In this document: positions 57,635-64,000 of the stretch, one piece after another
Numbering within the stretch: position 1 is the stretch's first letter
Layout of the letters: each line of letters opens with the position of its first letter
Source of the DNA: Capniomyces stellatus
Lineage: Eukaryota; Kickxellomycota; Harpellomycetes; Harpellales; Legeriomycetaceae
Assembly (NCBI GenBank): GCA_001661515.1
Contig: LUVW01000007.1
Location: 330,478 to 394,477 of the forward strand
DNA length: 64,000 bases
Reading direction: 5' to 3'
Notes under the pieces: generated by a model
Databases searched by the model: none
What the model was told of the DNA's origin: nothing
What the model saw: the letters and a program-made list of their open reading frames with translations, nothing else
Position numbers and translations under genes: made by a program

Positions 57635-59145
57635 TTAGACGTTCAAGCTGCTTTTCATGTCGCTAATCAGCTTGTTGATGTCGTCATCAAGTTCCTCAAC
57701 TGCAGATTTGCGGCGCTCATGACCTTTTGCGGGTGCATCTAGTTTGGCATCAGTTTTATTCGCTGATTTGTCTTCTGCTTTAGCATCAGATTTCTCATCA
57801 ACATGCATTTTGCTTACTTGAGACTCTAATTGCTCCAAATCTTCTTTTTCTTCTTTTTCTTCTTCTTCTTCTTCTTCTTCTTCTTCTTCTTCATTCTCAC
57901 TCTCACTTTCATCTTCATCCTCGGTATCTTCCTCCATTTCAGAAAGCGAACCTAAAACATCCTCGTTTGGATTTTCAGACAAAGCCTCCTCGATTTTATC
58001 AACTGCCGAGCCATCAGCTTTAAACTTGTTTCCGTTGAGTTCAAGGTGCTTAAGATTTTTTAGGTTGACCAAGACATCAGCTAAAATGCATGCTCCACCT
58101 TCCTCGATCTCGTTGAATTGCAAGTTTAGCACCTCAAGCAGCAGATTGTCCTTTAAGGCTGATACTACCAACTCTCCTCCTTTATTTCCCAACAAACAGT
58201 CTCCAGCATTAAGAATCCTGAGTTTCTCCCATCTAGGCAAAACAGCAGCAAGTGCCTTTGAGCCTACAAGCGTGAATGTGTTGTCTTGCAGGTCCAGGTT
58301 CTCAAGATCACTGTTTTCCGCTAACCCCGCCATCAACAACTCAACTCCTTCTGGCCGAATCCCATTTTGGGGCAATCTAACTTCCTTCAGCGTCCCCAAC
58401 TGTCTAAACATTTCTCCAAGCTCTTTAGACGCCCCGTTTTCTAATCGATTTCTTCCCATAACTATCCGCTCAAGTGTTGGCTTTTTCCCGCTTTTTACAT
58501 CTTCCTTGTTCTTCTCTATAAATGCCTTTGCTATCGTTTGCCCTCCCTGGATTCCAAGTCCGTTGTTGTTTACGTGCAGCTCTTTGAGCGATGGACTTTT
58601 TGACAAGAACTCATACATCGATTCTGCTCCAACTGGCCCAAACGCATTATCAGACATGTTGTATACCTCTAGCTTAGGAAGGTCAATCAGCGCATCACTG
58701 ATTATTTTAACCGACTGTTTAACTTCATCCCTCAGTCTTCCTGTAAACATATCACTACAGTTTGCCACCTACACTCCCAACCAGAATATATATATAGATA
58801 CTATCATTAATACAATTAAAGTTGGCTTCTTTAAATCATCCAATTCCAGTTCCCGTTTATTTCTTCCTTCCATCTATCATTGCTATTTTGCTGTTATTTT
58901 AGCCCCATCTCTTTCTAAATTCACCCAATAACACAACTTTGTCTTACCCTCAACAGCTTCTTGTCTTGCAAATGCTTTGCCAACTCTTTTGCCGCCTCTA
59001 CTCCTATGGTGTTTCCGCTAAAGTGGATTTCTTCCAAACACTCAGAGTTTTTGATTATCTCCACATACTCTTTTACATCCTCCGCCGTACTTAGCTTCAG
59101 TCCCTTTCCTTCTATAGAAAATACTTTGATTTGCTCAGCTGTCAT
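57635..59145 (-). CDS. RNA1: Ran GTPase-activating protein RNA1 (RanGAP), two exons, 443 residues
   Basis: Cytosolic activator of Ran GTP hydrolysis, needed for nuclear transport direction. Exons 59145-58948 and 58768-57635 join as LLR|VANCSDMFTGRLRDEV. The Arg in FTGR is the position of the catalytic arginine of fission yeast Rna1. A series of leucine-rich repeats follows: LEVYNMSDNAFGPVGAESM, LKELHVNNNGLGIQGGQTIA, MGRNRLENGASKELGEMF, PQNGIRPEGVELLMAGLAE, LDLQDNTFTLVGSKALAAVL, LNLQFNEIEEGGACILADVL and LELNGNKFKADGSAVDKIEE. The acidic tail includes poly-Glu and then a Lys/Asp-rich segment ending MKSSLNV. The acidic tail is standard for the family. The extra basic segment after it is lineage-specific. 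Confidence 0.97.
57841..57893. repeat. CTT microsatellite encoding the poly-Glu of RanGAP
   Basis: About 15 trinucleotide units, in the coding part of RNA1. They produce the glutamate run of the acidic tail, so length changes here keep the frame. Confidence 0.9.
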
Positions 59146-60285
59146 TCTATTTTTACCATAATGGCCGTTGTTTTTGAAACAGTATTAGTTTAGTATAAAA
59201 CTTGAATCCGTCTCATTCATTTACTATTCTACCGAGCCACCTCTTAAATTTTATTCTACCCCTTCTACAGCATTCTTATGCTTTAATTTTGTAGTTTCGA
59301 GTACACACACACTTTGCGTTTCAATCAAAAACACAGCACTTACTTTTTTTGATTTTTCTGTTTGTTTTATTTTCAAGATTCGCTGTCAATTTTAGTATCT
59401 GTATTAAGATGTGATGCTTTTGTGAGTACTTGTCGTATAACCGCTCAATCGTATCAATTAGCCTTATCAAACACTTTAAAGAAATCCAATTTGTATTGAA
59501 ACAGAGTGTGCTTGGTTTTACCACTTATCAATAAACAATAACTGTTCCCACTTTTTTTTTGAATCTTTTTTTTTCATTTACCGTTGTTTTATTTTAAGTT
59601 GTTGATATGTATTGTCTTTTTTTCTTTTTTTTCTTTTCTAGATAATTAGGCGAGGTTTACTTTTTAAAAAGTCAGCATTATTTGCTTGAAATTTTAATTA
59701 TGCGCCTAATTAAATCGCTTTTTTTTATTTTTTGTCAAAACTAACTCGATGTTTAGGCTTTTTTGGTGGATTAAATCCTGGGTCTTTTACAGGCCTTTAT
59801 TTTTATTGGATACTTTCGAGTTTTGTAGCCACTAAATTATCCTTTTTTTGACTTTTCTCACCATTTACTTTTTCCTCTTTAAATCCCACCATGTTATTGA
59901 TTCATTTTTTTTAAAAAAACACTCAATTCAGTTATTTTTTTTTCAAGTTTTTTTCTTCTTTCATTTTATTGAAACAACACTACGCCACCTTGACATAGCT
60001 ACTTCTTTTCGACCATTAGCACTAGTATCATCACTATTTTTGCCACATCGAGTTTAAGACACTTGCTATAGCCACTTTACAAGGGTGCTAGGCCATGACT
60101 TTACCAAAAAAAAAAATCTCTAAAACCCGCTCGGATTTAAACAAGTATTAACCTTGCTCATGTATGTATTGATACGTTTTTATTATTTATGTTGTTTAGA
60201 CCGCTACTAAATCTGAAAATAAGGGTGCCGACTGTGTAAATTATGTCTAAATAGCCGGTGCTGGTAGTTTAGATATGTGCTAGAC
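59146..60285. other. Intergenic between RNA1 and MTD1
   Basis: 1.1 kb, strongly T-rich on the plus strand, with many homopolymer runs. It holds the RNA1 promoter and the MTD1 3' flank. No other gene was recognised. Confidence 0.5.
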
Positions 60286-61869
60286 TTAGTTGGACTGGTG
60301 GTGTTCATGCAGTCTCAATAAGTTTCTCTGAAGCATTGCAATTGTGACTTTTCCAACATTGCGGATATATGTAGACGCCTTGGATTCAACATCAGCTTCG
60401 AAATTATTAAAACTAGCAAAGTTGAGCGCGATTACACCTTGTTTTAGCAATGAGGTTGGAAGTTTGTACTTTGGTGTTGGGACACCTGAAATTACAACAT
60501 CGCACATTGGGATAATGTCCTCCAACTTCATGTCTGTGATAGTAGCCTAGAAACCATGGTGTTCAGTATTAGCGACTGTTGTTAAAATGATTATATCGCA
60601 TGCATATAAATAGTTACTAAGAGTGCAGCTTACTGAATATGCGTTCGAGTTTGCGTCTTTACGCTCGAATATTTGGATGTTGTTGATATCAATCGAGTAC
60701 ACTTTTGCTTTGTCATTTGCAAACATTGCTGCCAATGGCTTTCCAACAACTTCGCTGCGGTTTATAACAGCTATTGTGACACCTTCCAGCTTTCCACCAA
60801 TTGGAAGGTCGTTGCTATACAGACCAACATACTCCATGATCTATTTAGGCCATTATAAATGCAACAGTATTGGTTTTTTTTTAGCTCAAGGCCGCTCTTT
60901 CATTCTCTTAAACCCAAAACCAATGACGCACCCAATAGCATCCGATAAAGACAAGTTTAGAACCATATTCGTTTATGTCTCAGTACCTTTACAATTCCAA
61001 GCGGTGTACATGGCAAGATAGCCTTTGTGGTCTGTGACCCATCCAGGAATCTGTCATTGTCATATAATTTTCTGTTGTGGGTTTTAGTCAAACCTTCAAC
61101 ATCTTTTAGTGGGTCAACCAGATTTTGGAGCTCAATGTCCTACAAATTAATTTGAGTCCGAATATGAGTCTGTTTAGCTTTGTATTATTATTATTCACTC
61201 TAGTTTTAACTGTTGAATCGACATTAGCAGATTTTCCACAATATCCAGCACGCTCCTCCTCAGTCTGTGTGTACTTGTTGCACAACTCAAAGCAGAAGTG
61301 CCCTGGAGCAGTGCTTATTTTTACACATATTTGTCATATTTGCCATATTTTCCATATACTTACTCGTTCATCTGCAAACACAGGGTAGTACACCAAGATA
61401 CCATTTATAGATTTATCCGAGTTTGCTTTCAAAATCTCGTTTTTTAGCTCGTCTTGGTGACACTTTCTTAGCTCAAAATCAATGCCAACATCCTTGCACA
61501 CCTTTTCAGCTACCAACGCATATTTTTCCGATGCAGGATCGTCGTTGGCCAAATATCCAACTAGCATTGGCTTGCTTGACCTGGTAGAAAGCATCTCGTT
61601 AATCTCATCCCTATCATTATTATACACACTTGGTTAGGTGACCAAGTTCTTTGCGTGGCCTAAACCGAAAAGCGCCCAGTATTTACACTGTCCTTAAATT
61701 TTTTATTTATGTCGACAGCACCATTTAACACGGCGTTGCTATCGGCTTGTATCTACTTTGGCTAAACATCCTACTATTATGCTAGCCGGTCATTAAAACG
61801 GCTAAAAATAAACACAGCTTACTTGTACTTTTGAGCAACGTCAGCTGCCATCACAATTTTAGCGGTCAT
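60286..61869 (-). CDS. MTD1: NAD-dependent 5,10-methylenetetrahydrofolate dehydrogenase MTD1, multi-exon
   Basis: Cytosolic monofunctional enzyme oxidising methylene-THF to methenyl-THF with NAD, feeding one-carbon units to purines. ATG at 61869 gives MTAKIVMAADVAQKYK. Next come DINKKFKDSV and NDRDEINEMLSTRSSKPMLV, followed by GYLANDDPASEKYALVAEKV and SINGILVYYPVFADER, where yeast Mtd1 reads VNGIMVYFPVFG. Later exons give PIGGKLEGVTIAVINRSEVV, GKPLAAMFANDKAKVYSIDI and NNIQIFERKD. Then CDVVISGVPTPKYKLP and KVTIAMLQRNLLRLHEH come before TAA at 60286. The VINRSEVVGKPLA block binds the cofactor, and the NINRS/DxNNIQ pattern marks the monofunctional fungal class over bifunctional FolD types. An exon near 61000-61130 carries the D-V-E-G-L region (LVDPLKDVEGLTKTHN). 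Confidence 0.93.
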
Positions 61870-64000
61870 GTTGTAATGTTTTACTACTGTTGGTTTTTGC
61901 GTAATATCAGCTATTGATATCAAGATGGTAGTGAATCTGGTAAGTATAAGCAATAAAGTATATTTCAACTTGTGACTAAAAAAAGCGCTGAACTTGAGCT
62001 TTATTTTCATTCCTTTTTGTTTTTTTTAAAAAAAAATCTCAAATAGAAGAGTAATACACAATCAGAATTGTTTGTAGTAAAAAAAAAAAATTTTGGATCG
62101 AAAAAAAAAAAAAAAGTTTAATGCAAATAATGGAAAAGACAAACTGTGATTTGAGTCTTGACAAATTCAACCTTTGTAATAGCACATTACCGAGTCCATT
62201 ATCATCTATTGGCGTAAAAAAAAATTATATATATATTTTTTATTCTAGATTAATCTAATCGATAAAGAATGGTATGTAATTAGAGCAAATAAAGTCGTGC
62301 TTTTTTTACTTTACTCGACCAACGGAATTTGGAAATATCTATTTTATTCTTCAGTGTTTTTATTGGGCAACGCAGACATAGTAGATTCGACTAACAGGAG
62401 AAAGTGAGGTTTACGTGGTGCTTATCGCTCAAGTGAAATTGTTTAGACAAACCTTACCTTTCACCGTTTCACCCTTTTTCTCCAAGGATGAGTAACAAAT
62501 AACAGCCCGAGGTAATGGGCCTCTTGGAAGCTTTTTGGCCTGTTTTTCTTTTATCGGGAGGCGTTTATTATTATTATTGGTATTATTCTATTGGATTTTA
62601 CCATGCTGGAAGGCAGTGTATATTCAAAGCACATATCTTGTTGAACTATAGTTGTTCATAACTGTGAAATTTGATTAAGATTAAGCTTGGATTATTTTAT
62701 TCTGTTCGAAAAATTAAAATTGCACATCCAACGTTCTGACTACTCAGAAGTTGGTGTCTATGTGATCTGAGATATTGCCTATGTTGGTTCCAAGGCGCAC
62801 GTTCTAATTCATAAAAGTCGTTAGCAGGTTATTTTTCCGGTTTGTATCGGTTCTGGCCACTGGACTTGTTTGGCATACACAGCTATATGAACAATCAAAT
62901 GATGTTTGTGCGAGTGGATGGGAGGATATACAGTGTCATACCTATTTTATGAGAACATATTGTCAGACTTTTAGTGTAAATTAATATCGTCATTGTACTA
63001 TTACCAATATTGAATGTGCTTTAAGTTAATATTATTCGTGTCATTTGAGAGTGCGTTCAGGATCTTGTTGAGTATTAGCATTTGTTTATTTAAACTCGAA
63101 TTCAGGTTTTTTTTTCTCAGTAGCGAGCTTATGCTTTATACTTGAAATTCCCCTTATGCATAGGCTTAACGTGGAATGGAGTACAGAGGAAGAGTGTGGG
63201 AATGAATATACTCTTCATACTTCCTGTCTATCGATGTTTGATTAAGCGTGCTTGGTATACTTAATTGTAAGCAGGGCCATTGTTTTTATTTCGATGTAAA
63301 TGGACAAGAGCCCTAAAGCTTGGGAAAGTTGAATGTTTTTTTTTCATTAATAATGGGTTCACTTTCAACGAACCTGATTTTTTTTTAAATAATATTCAAA
63401 ATGCAAATCACATGAGATTGCTAATATTACTAAATGCGTTCTACTTTTTCACTACTTGGTTGCAATGTCAAATCAGTGGTGAGGTTTATGGTGTTGCTGA
63501 AGTAATTGCTGCCATCGAGTTCAGTTTTATTACGACCATGTGACCACTAAAACCAAAATCAATACCAACTCTTGTTGAAAATACATCAACGATTTGTAAT
63601 TTGGCTTGCCAATGTTTCTGCTACTCTTAATATTACTGATGATCTAATTCTCTAGTTCCACAACGGAAAGCATATAAGACTCAGTTAATGTTCATGTATA
63701 TTGTTTGAATTCAAACGGGCGAGAACAAGAATGTTGCCTTTTGGTAATCGAAATAAACAAACAAAAGTTTAGTATAATTAGTAAAAGACTAAAACCGATA
63801 AAGCCCAATTATGTTTATAATGTGGTGAGCATAAATAAATATTAAGCCTCCCTCTATTTCTATTTTCACAAATCCTTCAAAATACTTTATTAGAACAGAA
63901 ACTCGCTCAAAAGCAAAAGGGAATTATAATACAATCAAACAGATACAGTATCAATTATAAACACCAAGTGTATCAAATAAGACCCAAGTGTACCAAAGAA
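61870..64000. other. Intergenic end of window, no gene recognised
   Basis: 2.1 kb of AT-rich DNA with poly-A runs at 62080-62115, which include the MTD1 promoter side. A frame at 63280-63543 has no domain. No tRNA or repeat was found. Confidence 0.5.

Noticed and set aside
58026..58931. 301-codon plus-strand frame antisense to RNA1
   Set aside because: It is a shadow of the leucine-rich repeat coding sequence. The minus strand has an unambiguous RanGAP.
63280..63543. 87-codon frame near the window end
   Set aside because: No domain or signal sequence, with a composition like the surrounding AT-rich DNA.

Overview
This window is fungal nuclear DNA. It is AT-rich, and most genes are interrupted by short GT-AG introns (about 50-350 nt). 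The gene set is typically fungal: SWF1, MVP1, MTD1, RNA1/RanGAP, Rad4/TopBP1, DNM1, a Myb/U-box protein and intronless acyl-CoA synthetases. Isobutyryl-CoA dehydrogenase, an F-box/EF-hand protein, a NUFIP1-type CCCH protein and a TopBP1 with about six BRCT units sit together in an AT-rich genome. I infer an early-diverging lineage, such as a Kickxellomycotina/Harpellales-like fungus. That placement is inference and was not tested. No bacterial or viral genes and no CRISPR array were seen.

Layout. Positions 1-9.4 kb: a Cbp6/UQCC2-like complex III assembly factor (+), isobutyryl-CoA dehydrogenase (-), NSE1 of the Smc5/6 complex (-), Mediator subunit MED20 (+) and an HMG-box protein (-). 9.4-14.7 kb: a gene-poor stretch with a decayed LINE-type reverse transcriptase fragment and one orphan secreted cysteine-rich protein. 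14.7-28.6 kb: a long-chain acyl-CoA synthetase (LACS) cluster. Copies A (+) and B (-) have identical coding DNA wherever both are known, but unrelated flanks, and both carry an assembly gap at the same internal site. A diverged complete paralogue C (-) lies between them, with the palmitoyltransferase SWF1 and the Myb/U-box gene. 30.5-41.8 kb: an F-box/EF-hand protein, a very large TopBP1/Rad4/Dpb11 homologue and ribosomal protein eS17. 43-64 kb: sorting nexin MVP1, NUFIP1-like, tRNA-Gly(GCC), mitochondrial uL24, ALG14 (five exons), DNM1, RanGAP and MTD1.

The genes are mostly unlinked housekeeping functions, as is usual in eukaryotes. The one clear functional cluster is the LACS trio, with a protein palmitoyltransferase that uses acyl-CoA lying inside it. 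The most unusual signal is the A/B pair: homology stops at the start codon on one side and at the last base of the stop codon on the other. This suggests gene conversion confined to the coding sequence, or an assembly collapse. No wholly new multi-gene system could be demonstrated. The best candidates for undescribed biology are the A/B LACS pair, the orphan secreted cysteine-rich protein and the F-box/EF-hand architecture.
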